A stretch of 64,000 nt of DNA. Source: Alkalimonas delamerensis. GTDB taxonomy: Bacteria > Pseudomonadota > Gammaproteobacteria > Enterobacterales > Alteromonadaceae. Below the pieces are notes generated by a model. That model was not told the origin of the DNA and did no database searches. It saw only the letters and a program-made list of their open reading frames with translations. Positions 34,408-43,713 of the stretch are shown here, one piece after another. The stretch lies in contig NZ_JAUZVY010000004.1 in the NCBI RefSeq assembly GCF_030717955.1, forward strand, positions 1 through 64,000, given 5' to 3'. How positions within the stretch are numbered: the stretch's first letter is position 1; each line of letters begins with the position of its first letter. The translations under genes were made by a program, and so were the position numbers.

Positions 34408-36924
34408 TTAGTGGCTCAAGTGTTGCCACCAGTCCGGCTGTTCTTTTAAGTGCTTATCAAACCAGCCCAATAAGTGATCCCACCAGACATAGCGTTTTTC
34501 CCGGTCAATGATGTGATGATCTTCACCCGGTATGGTCACTAAGGCGACATCACGTCCCAACAGCTTCAGCGCTGTGTACATTTGGTGCGATTCCCCAGCC
34601 GGCACATTGACATCAGAGTCGCCAGTGATCAACAGCAAAGGGGTATTAATTTTGTCTGCCATGTAAAGCGGGCTTTGGCCAACATAAAGCTCATGGTTGT
34701 TCCAGGGGAAGCTACCACGGCTGGCAATGCCCGAGTACAAAAAGCCCCACCAGCCCTGACCCCAGTAAGAACTGAGCGCACTGATGCCGGCATGGGACAC
34801 CGAAGCCGAGAACAAATCGGTTTGCGTTGCCAGGTACATGGTCATAAAGCCGCCGTACGAAGCACCAATGTTGCCGAGTCGATCACGGTCAATAAAATCG
34901 TGCGCTTCGACAAAGCGCTCGGTGGCATAGATGATGTCATCGGCGGTGTACTTGCCCCAGGCATTGACATGCAGCGCTGAAAAGCGCTGGCCATAGCCGA
35001 TGGTACCCCGCGGTTGCACCACATAAACCACATAGCCATTGGCCGCCCAGTGATGGAAGGGGTAACGGCCGGTAAACTGACGGTTGACCGTGGTAGTGCC
35101 ACCATAGTAGTAAACGATGGTCGGGTACTGTTTGCTGGCATCAAAGTCTGGCGGCAGGTAATAACGCCCTTCGATTCTGTCCCCTGTTGGGTTCTCAACA
35201 TGAAAATCCCGCACTTCCCCCAGCTGAATGTGCCGATACAACTCACTGCTGCTGTGCAGCACCGTAGCGCGACGCTGTCCCGGCCGCACCATTTCCAGTT
35301 GCTGCGGGGTGGCCACACCAGTGCCGGCCGCCAAAACAGTCGCACCACGATCGTTAGCCAGAGCAAATTGTTCAATCACGTCGAACGATAAAGCCAGCTT
35401 CTGAAAACGCGAGCGATTCACATCCACACTGTACAGCGCAGAACGATCGCCTTCGCTGACATGCGCAATCACCTGACCTCGGGCATTGACCGCCACTGAG
35501 TTGATTGCCGGGTCAAAATTTTCCGACAAGGCCTGAATGTGCTGGCCTTCTTTGTCCATACGATACAGCTGGCCATCGTAATCGTTGGCAATGTACTCGT
35601 CGGAGGGAAGATTGATACCGGCACCATCGGCAAAGTTAGGGCCGCCGACCACCAGCAGCTGATCCCGGTGATAGCGCACCTGATTCAGGTGGGCAAAGGT
35701 GCCGATGTAACGGGACTCCAGACTGTTTAGATCCAACTCATACAAGGCGGTACGGGCATGCGGCGGCGCGCTGCGGTCATTCACGCGTTGGGTATACAAC
35801 AAAGCGCGGCTATCGGAGCGAATATCGCTCAGAGCGGTGCTTTGCTCCTTAACAGTTAATGCGCGAACCAGGCCACTTTGAATGTCCAGCTGAAACAAAC
35901 GACTGATGTCGCGGTAGCCACGCCAGCGGTCTTCCATCGACCGGTACACCTTGGCCTTGGCATTGTGCAAACTGGTGTCACGCTCGGTCCATTGCAGCAC
36001 AATGCTGTTGCTATCCGGTGCCCAGCGGTAGCCGCCGATATCGGACTGATTCTCCAACAAGGTGCGCAATTCGCCGCTGGCAAGGTTCATCAGCCACAGT
36101 GTGTTGTCGGCGATGTAACTGAGCCACTGATTGTCCGGGCTAAAGGCAGCCCGGCTCAGTACCTGACCACTCCAGCTGTGGCGAATTTGATTGCGGCTGA
36201 CATCGCGCAGCTCAGTACGTTGCAACGGCATATCGCTGGCATCCGTCCGCCCACTGAAGCTTAGCAACATCCAGTTGGTGTCATCCGACAGTGCCAGTTG
36301 ATGGATGGTCTCGGCATTGGTCAGTAAGCGGTTATTCACCGGCTCCTTGGCCGACAATTTGAATTGTGCCGTGACGTCGTTGCTGCTGGTAAATGTCAGT
36401 GCAACGGCTTCATCGTCGCTGCGACCATCGCTGAACAGGATCAGCTGCTGATAGCCGGTTGCCAATGCCAGCTCGCTGCCAGCATGCACCGATTGAAAGT
36501 TCAGGTACAGCTGCGGCGCAGCCACGCCTGAAACCGACAAGCTGCCTTTGACAAAGGCCGGATGCTGCAACTGCACAAACCAGATCCCTGGCCCTGCTTC
36601 AGCAGCTTGCTCCGGGTTCAGCTGGCGCCATGCTAAGGTTTCGCCAAAGAGCTCAACCGAACGCCCGGCAACCGGCACCGGGTGACGCTCTAACAACCGC
36701 AGGACCTGCTGACGCTGCGGCCCGGCTTTGCCCGCTGCTTGCAGGCGCTCTGAAGCCAGCGCAGGTACAGGCCCCAGAAACAACACCGTTTTGGCTTCGC
36801 TTGCCGTTTTTTCTGCGCTTGGCGTTTTTGCTGCGCTTGGCTTAGCCTCGGCGCTTGCCGCTACCGGCATGGCCAGCCAGCACAACAACGCGAGGCTGAA
36901 AAGATGTACTGAAATTCGTCTCAT
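34408..36924 (-). CDS. S9 family (DPP/prolyl oligopeptidase-type) secreted peptidase
   Basis: An 838-residue serine peptidase. A signal peptide (1-25) is followed by an Ala/Lys-rich low-complexity linker with AEAKPSAAKTPSAEKTASEA, made of short near-repeats. A long beta-propeller region spans about residues 160-570. The C-terminal hydrolase domain has the nucleophile in GASYGGFMT near residue 688, Asp in TGDSDVNVP and His in GEDHHIID. The N-terminal extra domain makes it longer than the S9 enzyme at 10554-12587. Peptide breakdown in the periplasm is inferred. It is flanked by terminators and probably transcribed alone. Confidence 0.9.
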   Translation of the reverse strand: MRRISVHLFSLALLCWLAMPVAASAEAKPSAAKTPSAEKTASEAKTVLFLGPVPALASERLQAAGKAGPQRQQVLRLLERHPVPVAGRSVELFGETLAWRQLNPEQAAEAGPGIWFVQLQHPAFVKGSLSVSGVAAPQLYLNFQSVHAGSELALATGYQQLILFSDGRSDDEAVALTFTSSNDVTAQFKLSAKEPVNNRLLTNAETIHQLALSDDTNWMLLSFSGRTDASDMPLQRTELRDVSRNQIRHSWSGQVLSRAAFSPDNQWLSYIADNTLWLMNLASGELRTLLENQSDIGGYRWAPDSNSIVLQWTERDTSLHNAKAKVYRSMEDRWRGYRDISRLFQLDIQSGLVRALTVKEQSTALSDIRSDSRALLYTQRVNDRSAPPHARTALYELDLNSLESRYIGTFAHLNQVRYHRDQLLVVGGPNFADGAGINLPSDEYIANDYDGQLYRMDKEGQHIQALSENFDPAINSVAVNARGQVIAHVSEGDRSALYSVDVNRSRFQKLALSFDVIEQFALANDRGATVLAAGTGVATPQQLEMVRPGQRRATVLHSSSELYRHIQLGEVRDFHVENPTGDRIEGRYYLPPDFDASKQYPTIVYYYGGTTTVNRQFTGRYPFHHWAANGYVVYVVQPRGTIGYGQRFSALHVNAWGKYTADDIIYATERFVEAHDFIDRDRLGNIGASYGGFMTMYLATQTDLFSASVSHAGISALSSYWGQGWWGFLYSGIASRGSFPWNNHELYVGQSPLYMADKINTPLLLITGDSDVNVPAGESHQMYTALKLLGRDVALVTIPGEDHHIIDREKRYVWWDHLLGWFDKHLKEQPDWWQHLSH

Positions 36925-37022
36925 GGCGTACTCTCAATCAAGGTGAAAACAATGCAAATGGATGGTAACAGTGAATGCAGAGCGGCTCAATCCAGCACCG
37001 ACCAGCGGCAGCCAGACTGCGA

Positions 37023-37691
37023 TTAAAAATCAGGCTCAGCGTCAAACGACAGCCGCTGCTGGCTAAGCGGATGGTCAAACTCAAGCCGTGCCGCGTGCAA
37101 TAGCAAGCGATGACTTAGCGCCTGGATTTCGGGCGGTGCGTAAAAAGGATCGCCCAGAATGGGGTGTCCCTGCGCCGCAGTATGCAGCCGCAATTGATGC
37201 GAGCGGCCTGTCACCGGATCCAATGCCAGTCGGCTGCATTGCCGGCTGTGATCGATAGCCAGCACTTCAAAATCGGTGACGGAGGCCTTACCCTCGGGGC
37301 AAATCTTATAACGAGGACGCTGTGCGGCATCCGGCGCTATCGGCAGCTCAATCCTGCCCCGCTGCGGTTGCCAGAGGCCGGCCACCACGGCCAGGTAGCG
37401 TTTTTTCACGGTGCGAGCCTGAAACTGCTTGCTGATGGCAGAGAGAGCTGCCTTGGTCAGTGGCAACACCAGCAAGCCGCTGGTGTCGTAGTCCAGCCGG
37501 TGAACCACCGACGCCGTTGGAAAACGCTGCTGCACCCGACTGATCAGGCAATCCTGATTGGCGGGGTGGCGGCCAGGGACGGTCAACAGCTGGCAAGGCT
37601 TGTTGACCACCAATAGCGCATCATCCTGATACAGCAGTTGGTAGGCTTGGTCGGTTGCTGGCAAAACGGCAAGTTCAGTGGCAGTTGGCAT
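37023..37691 (-). CDS. rluA: RluA-family pseudouridine synthase
   Basis: A 222-residue single-domain pseudouridine synthase without an S4 domain. The catalytic Asp lies in VVHRLDYDTSG near residue 67. Other family stretches are LLVVNKPCQLLTVPG, VKKRYLAVV and PVTGRSHQLRLH. Length and the absence of S4 suggest RluA, which modifies U746 of 23S rRNA and U32 of tRNAs in E. coli, but TruC or a paralogue is possible. It lies downstream of a terminator for the porin gene and so has its own promoter. Confidence 0.85.
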   Translation of the reverse strand: MPTATELAVLPATDQAYQLLYQDDALLVVNKPCQLLTVPGRHPANQDCLISRVQQRFPTASVVHRLDYDTSGLLVLPLTKAALSAISKQFQARTVKKRYLAVVAGLWQPQRGRIELPIAPDAAQRPRYKICPEGKASVTDFEVLAIDHSRQCSRLALDPVTGRSHQLRLHTAAQGHPILGDPFYAPPEIQALSHRLLLHAARLEFDHPLSQQRLSFDAEPDF

Positions 37692-37702
37692 CTACAGGCA
37701 TC

Positions 37703-37731
37703 AAAAAAATAGCGGCATCAGCCGCTATTAT
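37703..37731 (-). terminator. Terminator of the DcaP-like porin gene
   Basis: AATAGCGGC-ATCA-GCCGCTATT, with a T-run on the minus strand, 39 bp past the porin stop. Confidence 0.88.
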
Positions 37732-37769
37732 TGCAGAAGGACCTGCCTTTTTAAATTGAAAAGCGGCTT

Positions 37770-38933
37770 TTAAAAATCATACTTGGCCATAAACTGCAGC
37801 CGGTTCAGATCGCCATCGGCCCCAGACTCCAGTTTACGGGTGGCATGACGAAACTCCAACCCGAACTGCAAATGCCGCGATGCCTGATAAATCATGTTGG
37901 CTGCCAGGCTCTCGGTGCTTTTGGTGGCCCCAGCGCCGGTCAGGTCGGTATCGTTGTCGACCCGCAAAGTGGCATAGATCAAGTTGGTACGCCAATGCGC
38001 ATCCCAGACATGACGATAAGCGGCGGTAAAACCGGTTGATTTAATGGCATGCAGCTCACCATTGCTATCGAGCACAGCACCATTGACGGTGTTTAAGCCG
38101 ATGTAACGCCCCAGGCCTTTGCCGGTATTAAAGGTAAAGCGAATGTCGTTGGTGTCGGTCAGCATCACTTTGCCCGTGACCGATAAACCATAGCCCATCA
38201 CACTGTCATCAATTTGTAAGGCCCGGTCTTCATACGCCAACTGACGCAGCAAACCAGACACCGACAGCGAACCCCAGTCGGCCCGATGGTTGTAGCGTGC
38301 CACCAAATCCGGCATGGTGTTGTCGTCCGTCACCACACGGCCTCCGGTCGCATCCGGCGTGACCGTTGTTTCCGGGTTTTCAATCGCAAACTGGAAGTTG
38401 CCGTTGGTGTAACGGATTTGCGGCTGACGCACGAAAATTTGTCCATCGGTATTGCCAACAAAATCGACCGTTTCAGGCAAGGAGGTTAAATCCATAAAGG
38501 TCGACCAGGTCTGACCAAACAACCAGCTGTCGTAGGTGAAAAAGGCATGACGAATACCCGGTGAGTAACCGTTGGAAATGCGCTGATCGCCCCCGGGAGT
38601 CGACATCATATCAAACTCGAGCCGGGCACCTAAGGTCTTGCCATTTTCCAGTTGGGTGCTGGTGGTAAAGAAGAAACGTGACTGACGGGCATGCATGTCA
38701 AACTTGGTGCTTTCGCCCTCGCCTCCGACCGGTGTTAAGGATGGTACGTAAAAATCACGCCCAATATTGGTTCCTAAATTACCATCTGGTGTGTCGTTTA
38801 ACAGCACATCCAGCTTGATAAAGCCGCCGAAGCTGATGTCGGTATTGCCGACGGTAAAAGAGGCCTGAGCCTGACTTAACCCAAGTGTCATGCTGGCAGC
38901 CAGCAAGGTACAGGCAAATGGTAGTTGTTTCAT
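37770..38933 (-). CDS. DcaP-like outer-membrane porin
   Basis: A 387-residue protein from the ATG at 38933, with GGGAGC before it; the longer frame to 39047 is not supported. A signal peptide covers about 1-23 (AQA). The mature protein begins SFTVGNTDISFGGFIKLDV, then has many amphipathic strands and ends in an aromatic residue (FMAKYDF), as barrel proteins do. It fits the DcaP-like trimeric porin family, which takes up small, often acidic or dicarboxylate compounds. It lies divergently next to acs, so a role in organic-acid uptake is tempting but inferred. Confidence 0.82.
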   Translation of the reverse strand: MKQLPFACTLLAASMTLGLSQAQASFTVGNTDISFGGFIKLDVLLNDTPDGNLGTNIGRDFYVPSLTPVGGEGESTKFDMHARQSRFFFTTSTQLENGKTLGARLEFDMMSTPGGDQRISNGYSPGIRHAFFTYDSWLFGQTWSTFMDLTSLPETVDFVGNTDGQIFVRQPQIRYTNGNFQFAIENPETTVTPDATGGRVVTDDNTMPDLVARYNHRADWGSLSVSGLLRQLAYEDRALQIDDSVMGYGLSVTGKVMLTDTNDIRFTFNTGKGLGRYIGLNTVNGAVLDSNGELHAIKSTGFTAAYRHVWDAHWRTNLIYATLRVDNDTDLTGAGATKSTESLAANMIYQASRHLQFGLEFRHATRKLESGADGDLNRLQFMAKYDF

Positions 38934-39194
38934 GCGGTGCTCCCTGGTGTTCTTGTCGTTGATGCTGTGATTATTTTCTAAACGATAAGCAAGTAGTGAC
39001 AAGGTTGGTTTAGTGGCTGCAGTTGTGCAATTAGCCTTTAGTCGCATCAGCTGTTACAGTCATTGCATTCAATTTTTACTGCCATGTTGATCGGTACAAT
39101 TGCCAAAGCTAGACAATGGTCTAATTTCTTTCCGCCCGGCAATTGGTTAGAACATTGGTACTATTTTTTTATAAAAACCAATGGGGACACAGTC

Positions 39195-41150
39195 ATGACA
39201 CAGCCAAGCCTTTATCCGGTACCAGCTGCCGCCGAATCGCGCTGTTTAATTGATAACGAAGCGTATCAGCGCCTCTACCAACAGTCGGTGCAGGACCCTC
39301 AGTCGTTCTGGGCTGAGCATGGCAAACGGATTGACTGGTTCACGCCTTACAGCAAGGTGAAAAACACCAGTTATCAGCCGGGCAATATCAGCATCAAATG
39401 GTTTGAAGATGGCGCTCTGAATGCCAGCTACAATTGTCTGGACCGTCATTTACCGCATAAAGCCAATGACATTGCCTACTATTGGGAAGGCGATGAGCCG
39501 GGTATCCAAAAAAATGTCACTTACCAGGAGCTGTACGAACAGGTCTGCCAACTGGCCAATGGCATGAAGTCGCTGGGTGTAGGCAAAGGCGACAGAGTGA
39601 CCATTTACTTGCCGATGATCCCGGAAGCCGTGGTGGCCATTTTAGCCTGTGCCCGAATTGGCGCCGTTCATTCGGTGGTCTTTGCCGGCTTCTCGCCCGA
39701 CGCACTGGGCAGCCGTATTCAGGATTGCGACTCCAAGCTGGTGATCACGGCCGATCAGGCCCCCCGTGGCAGCCGGTTAACGGCACTGAAAGACAATACC
39801 GATCTGGCACTGGGGCACTTGGGCAAAGCCAGCCCGGTGCAGCATGTGATCGTGGTGAAACATGTCGGTGAGAATGTCGATGAACATCCGGGGCGGGATA
39901 TCTGGTACCACGAGTTGCTGGCCAAACAGCCAAAAAGTTGTGAGCCAGAGCCGATGAACGCTGAAGATCCACTCTTTATTCTCTATACCTCCGGCTCAAC
40001 CGGCAAACCCAAAGGCGTATTGCACACCACCGGCGGCTACATGGTCTGGGCCTCGATGACCCATCAGTATGTCTTTGACTACCATCCGGGCGATATCTAC
40101 TGGTGCGCCGCCGATGTTGGTTGGGTGACTGGCCACACCTACATTGTTTATGGCCCTCTGGCCAACGGCGCAACCAGTGTGTTGTTTGAAGGCGTACCCA
40201 CCTACCCATCGGTGAAGCGGATGGCGCAAATCATCGATAAGTACCAGGTCAATATTTTATACACAGCGCCAACCGCCATTCGTGCCCTGATGGCGCATGG
40301 CGACGCGCCGGTTGAAGGCAGCAAACTTAACAGCCTTCGGACACTGGGCAGTGTCGGTGAGCCGATTAACCCGGAAGCCTGGAGCTGGTACCACGAAAAA
40401 TTTGGCCATGGCAACTGCCCCATTGTTGATACCTGGTGGCAGACAGAGACCGGCGGCATTTTGATCACACCATTGCCGGGCGCTACCGCACTGAAACCTG
40501 GCTCGGCAACCCGCCCCTTCTTTGGCGTCAAGCCCGCCATTGTCGACAACGATGGCAAGGTGCTGGAAGGCGCTGCTGCCGGCAACCTGGTCATTCAGGA
40601 CAGCTGGCCAGGCCAAATGCGGACGGTGTTTGGCGATCACGAGCGCTTTGAACAAACCTATTTCAGCACCTACCAGGGGACTTACTTTACCGGCGATGGC
40701 GCTCGTCGCGATGAAGATGGCTATTACTGGTTAACCGGCCGGGTCGATGATGTGTTAAATATCTCTGGTCACCGGCTTGGCACCGCAGAGATTGAAAGCT
40801 GTCTGGTGGCGCACGACGCCATTGCCGAAGCGGCCGTAGTCGGTTACCCCCACGACATTAAAGGTCAGGGTATTTACGTCTATGTGACCCCGCGTGTTGG
40901 CATTGAACCTTCTGAAGATTTAACCAAGGCCGTGCGCGCCTGGGTCCGGCAAGAGATCTCGCCGATTGCCTCACCCGATATCATTCAGTGGGCTCCGCAG
41001 GGCTTGCCGAAAACCCGCTCGGGCAAAATTATGCGGCGCATTCTGCGGAAAATCGCAGCCAATGAGCATGATCAGTTAGGTGATATTTCGACGCTGGCCG
41101 ATCCATCGGTGGTTGATCAATTGATTGAAAACAGGTTAAATCGTTCCTAG
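39195..41150 (+). CDS. acs: Acetyl-CoA synthetase
   Basis: Activates acetate to acetyl-CoA through acetyl-AMP. The product is 651 residues from the ATG at 39195, almost exactly the E. coli length; the longer frame from 39063 has no support. ANL-superfamily motifs are present: LYTSGSTGKPKG, DTWWQTETGG, YFTGDGARRDEDGYYWLTGR and the C-terminal catalytic lysine in PKTRSGKIMRR, which is the acetylation target in known Acs. GGGGAC lies upstream. A CrbR-like response regulator follows 152 bp later after a terminator. This fits control by the CrbSR system known in Vibrio and Pseudomonas. Confidence 0.95.
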   Translation: MTQPSLYPVPAAAESRCLIDNEAYQRLYQQSVQDPQSFWAEHGKRIDWFTPYSKVKNTSYQPGNISIKWFEDGALNASYNCLDRHLPHKANDIAYYWEGDEPGIQKNVTYQELYEQVCQLANGMKSLGVGKGDRVTIYLPMIPEAVVAILACARIGAVHSVVFAGFSPDALGSRIQDCDSKLVITADQAPRGSRLTALKDNTDLALGHLGKASPVQHVIVVKHVGENVDEHPGRDIWYHELLAKQPKSCEPEPMNAEDPLFILYTSGSTGKPKGVLHTTGGYMVWASMTHQYVFDYHPGDIYWCAADVGWVTGHTYIVYGPLANGATSVLFEGVPTYPSVKRMAQIIDKYQVNILYTAPTAIRALMAHGDAPVEGSKLNSLRTLGSVGEPINPEAWSWYHEKFGHGNCPIVDTWWQTETGGILITPLPGATALKPGSATRPFFGVKPAIVDNDGKVLEGAAAGNLVIQDSWPGQMRTVFGDHERFEQTYFSTYQGTYFTGDGARRDEDGYYWLTGRVDDVLNISGHRLGTAEIESCLVAHDAIAEAAVVGYPHDIKGQGIYVYVTPRVGIEPSEDLTKAVRAWVRQEISPIASPDIIQWAPQGLPKTRSGKIMRRILRKIAANEHDQLGDISTLADPSVVDQLIENRLNRS

Positions 41151-41181
41151 AGGCAGCCACTGCCAGTTGTTTGTTTACCAG

Positions 41182-41204
41182 AGGCCGCAGATTGCGGCCT
41201 TTCG
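41182..41204 (+). terminator. Terminator of acs
   Basis: AGGCCGCA-GAT-TGCGGCCT followed by TTCG, 31 bp past the acs stop. The T-tract is short, so some readthrough into the regulator gene is possible. Confidence 0.7.
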
Positions 41205-41302
41205 TTCTATACTTGTATCCAACCAGAAACGTGCAACGCCCATGATTCTGGAGCAACATTGCACCAATGCCATATAACAGATAATAAGAAAGACGAGGAC
41301 TC

Positions 41303-41983
41303 ATGGCTAAATTGATCGTGGCAGACGACCACCCTTTGTTTCGTAATGCGCTGATCAATGCCATCAGCAATACCTTTAGTACCAAAGCAACCATAGAAAC
41401 AGACTCGTTCGACTCCACTTGCCAGGCGCTGGAACAGCACCCGGATACCGACTTGCTGCTGCTCGATCTGCATATGCCTGGTAATTGTGGCTTTTTAGGC
41501 TTGATTCAGCTGAGGAAAAACTACCCCAGCCTGCCCATCGTGGTTATTTCGGCCAGTGAAGAGCTGGATGTGGTCAAGCGGGTGATATCCTTTGGTGCCT
41601 CGGCCTACATTCCCAAATCGGCCAATCCGGCACAAATCAGCGAAGCCTTAAAGGAAGTTCTGGCCGGCGAGCTGTGGGTGCCACCATCGATGCAAAAAGC
41701 CTTGCACGAGCAAGCCAGTCAGGAGGAAGATTTGGATTTGGCAGCCAAGGTGGCGCAGCTGACCAATCAGCAGTACAAAGTCTTGTATTACCTGACCGAA
41801 GGCTGGCTGAACAAACAAATTGCCTACGATCTTAACATTTCTGAAGCCACGGTTAAGGCACACATCACCGCCATTTTCCGCAAACTGGGCTGCACCAACC
41901 GAACACAGGTGGTGATTCAGGCACAGCGTCTGACACTTGAGCCGCCGGTGAACAAAGCCCTGTCGTCGCATGAGCAGGATTGA
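41303..41983 (+). CDS. LuxR-family response regulator, CrbR-like
   Basis: A 226-residue two-domain regulator. The receiver domain (1-120) has acidic residues at 8-9 (VADDHP), phospho-acceptor Asp55 in LLLDLHMPG, and Lys in YIPKSA. The C-terminal LuxR-type helix-turn-helix (about 150-210) has LTNQQYKVLYYLTEGWLNKQIAYDL and ISEATVKAHITAIFRKL. Its place right after acs matches CrbR/ErdR-type regulators, which activate acs with the SSSF/histidine-kinase CrbS. No kinase gene is in this window. GACGAGGAC precedes the ATG. The regulator class is certain; the CrbR identity is inferred. Confidence 0.85.
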   Translation: MAKLIVADDHPLFRNALINAISNTFSTKATIETDSFDSTCQALEQHPDTDLLLLDLHMPGNCGFLGLIQLRKNYPSLPIVVISASEELDVVKRVISFGASAYIPKSANPAQISEALKEVLAGELWVPPSMQKALHEQASQEEDLDLAAKVAQLTNQQYKVLYYLTEGWLNKQIAYDLNISEATVKAHITAIFRKLGCTNRTQVVIQAQRLTLEPPVNKALSSHEQD

Positions 41984-42221
41984 ATCGCCCTGCATTGCCT
42001 GCTGCAAGCTCGATCAGCACAAAGTCTGCATCGGTTGCTACCGGCACATCGCTGAAATCGCCAACTGGAACCGCAAAAGCGAGGCAGAGCTTGCCGCCAT
42101 TATGCAGCAGGTCGCTGCGCGCAAGCAGCAGTATGCCCATCTGAACCACCAGACGATTGCAACCAGCCCCATTACCCAGGCGGAGTGGCAAGCTGCGAAA
42201 ATCAAAGCCCGGTTAAGCTAG
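41970..42221 (+). CDS. DUF1289 domain-containing protein
   Basis: An 83-residue protein. The N-terminal Cys pattern SPCIACCKLDQHKVCIGCYR is the DUF1289 signature and may bind a metal. The following helix, IAEIANW, is also typical. The start overlaps the end of the regulator gene by 14 bp, so the two are cotranscribed and perhaps coupled. The function of DUF1289 is not established. It ends at a terminator shared with the convergent fabF. Confidence 0.85.
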   Translation: MSRIESPCIACCKLDQHKVCIGCYRHIAEIANWNRKSEAELAAIMQQVAARKQQYAHLNHQTIATSPITQAEWQAAKIKARLS

Positions 42222-42262
42222 GGCGTGTTGACCTTTGCTCAGCAAGAACCGTCCCAAAACAA

Positions 42263-42287
42263 ACAAGCCCGCTGAATGCGGGCTTGT
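42263..42287. terminator. Hairpin between DUF1289 gene and fabF
   Basis: ACAAGCCCGC-TGAAT-GCGGGCTTGT forms a 10-bp stem in the 85-bp gap between convergent genes. A T-rich stretch (TTGTTTTGGG) follows on the minus strand. Confidence 0.8.
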
Positions 42288-42306
42288 GGTATAACGCTTG
42301 CTGGGG

Positions 42307-43545
42307 CTAGATTTTTTTAAACAAAATCGAGCCATTGGTGCCGCCAAAACCGAACGAGTTGCACAGTGCATACTCCAGCTTGGCATCCCGGGCGGTGTGC
42401 GGCACATAGTCCAAATCACAGCCTTCATCCGGGTTATCCAGGTTGATGGTGGGCGTGACCAGCTGATCGCGCAGCGACAAAATGGTAATGATGGACTCAA
42501 CCGAACCAGCAGCACCCAACAAGTGCCCAATCATCGACTTGGAGGAGCTGACCATGATGCTGTCCTTGTTGGCAGCAAATACCGTTTTAATGGCGCGGGT
42601 TTCAGCCACATCCCCGGCATTGGTCGAAGTACCATGGGCGTTGATGTAGCCCACCTGCTCAGGATTGACCCCGGCATCGTTCAAGGCATTTTGCATCGCC
42701 ATGGCGCCACCACGACCATCTTCCGGTGGTGAAGTCATGTGGTAAGCATCGCCACTCATGCCAAAGCCAGCCAACTCAGCGTAAATTTTGGCGCCACGGG
42801 CTTTGGCGTGCTCGTACTCTTCCAGCACCACTACACCGGCGCCGTCACCCAGCACAAAACCATCGCGGTCTTTGTCCCAGGGGCGACTGGCTTGCTCAGG
42901 CGCATCATTGCGGGTCGACAGCGCTCTGGCTGCACCAAAGCCGCCCAGCCCAAGTGGCGTTGACCCTTTTTCAGCACCACCGGCCAGCATCACATCGGCA
43001 TCGCCATAGGCGATCATCCGAGCGGCCTGGCCAATGTTGTGTACGCCAGTGGTGCAAGCGGTCACAATGCTGATGTTTGGACCTTGCAAGCCAAGCATGA
43101 TGGACAGCTGACCAGCAATCATGTTGATGATGGTCGAGGGCACAAAAAATGGCGATAAGCGCCGTGGGCCGCTGTTCAGCAACTTGGTATGATTTTCTTC
43201 AATCAGACCCAGGCCACCAATGCCGGAGCCGATGGCAGCACCGATGCGCCCAGCATTCTGTTCGGTGACTTCGATGCCGGCATCACGAAAAGCCTGGATC
43301 CCTGCCGCCACACCATACTGGATAAACAAATCCATTTTTTTGGCTTCTTTGGCCGGGAAATAAGGCTCAACATCAAAATCTTTCACCATGGCGGCGAACT
43401 TGGTGCTGTAGGCTTCGGTATCAAAGTGCTCAATCAGACCGGCACCGCTTTTGCCTTGTTGCAGAGCTTGCCAGCTGCTGGTGACATCATTTCCAACCGG
43501 GGTGAGTAAACCCAGCCCCGTCACTACGACTCGACGTTTTGACAC
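42307..43545 (-). CDS. fabF: Beta-ketoacyl-ACP synthase II
   Basis: Elongates acyl-ACP with malonyl-ACP. The start is a GTG at 43545 with GGAGG five bases upstream; it gives MSKRRVVVTGLG, which lines up with E. coli FabF, and 412 residues. An earlier GTG at 43557 would place the ribosome binding site inside the gene. The catalytic Cys is in VTACTTGVH and the two His residues are in NAHGTSTNAGD and SKSMIGHLLGAAG. It is the last gene of the fab cluster, separated from acpP by a terminator and a perfect 21-bp inverted repeat. The usual next gene, pabC, is absent; the neighbour is convergent. Confidence 0.95.
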   Translation of the reverse strand: MSKRRVVVTGLGLLTPVGNDVTSSWQALQQGKSGAGLIEHFDTEAYSTKFAAMVKDFDVEPYFPAKEAKKMDLFIQYGVAAGIQAFRDAGIEVTEQNAGRIGAAIGSGIGGLGLIEENHTKLLNSGPRRLSPFFVPSTIINMIAGQLSIMLGLQGPNISIVTACTTGVHNIGQAARMIAYGDADVMLAGGAEKGSTPLGLGGFGAARALSTRNDAPEQASRPWDKDRDGFVLGDGAGVVVLEEYEHAKARGAKIYAELAGFGMSGDAYHMTSPPEDGRGGAMAMQNALNDAGVNPEQVGYINAHGTSTNAGDVAETRAIKTVFAANKDSIMVSSSKSMIGHLLGAAGSVESIITILSLRDQLVTPTINLDNPDEGCDLDYVPHTARDAKLEYALCNSFGFGGTNGSILFKKI

Positions 43546-43570
43546 TGCATCCTCCACAGGAGCTCACGAA

Positions 43571-43614
43571 AATACATTCCACTGCAGCATGCCCATGCTG
43601 CAGTGGAATGTATT
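43571..43614. repeat. Perfect 21-bp inverted repeat between acpP and fabF
   Basis: AATACATTCCACTGCAGCATG, then CC, then its exact reverse complement. No T-run follows. It lies 25 bp upstream of the fabF start and would form a very stable hairpin in the leader of the fabF message. A second, imperfect pair (GGGCTTAGCC at 43632-43641 with GGCTTAGCCC at 43657-43666) lies next to it. Confidence 0.8.
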
Positions 43615-43671
43615 CGTCCTTGATTGATTAAGGGCTTAGCCTGGCAGCCAGAAGCTGGCTTAGCCCCAAAC

Positions 43672-43700
43672 AAAAAACGGGTAGCCAGGCTACCCGTTTT
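43672..43700 (-). terminator. Terminator of acpP
   Basis: AAAACGGGTAGCC-A-GGCTACCCGTTTT, followed by six T in all on the minus strand, 13 bp past the acpP stop. Partial termination would set acpP above fabF. Confidence 0.88.
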
Positions 43701-43713
43701 GAGCCAGAGCGGC

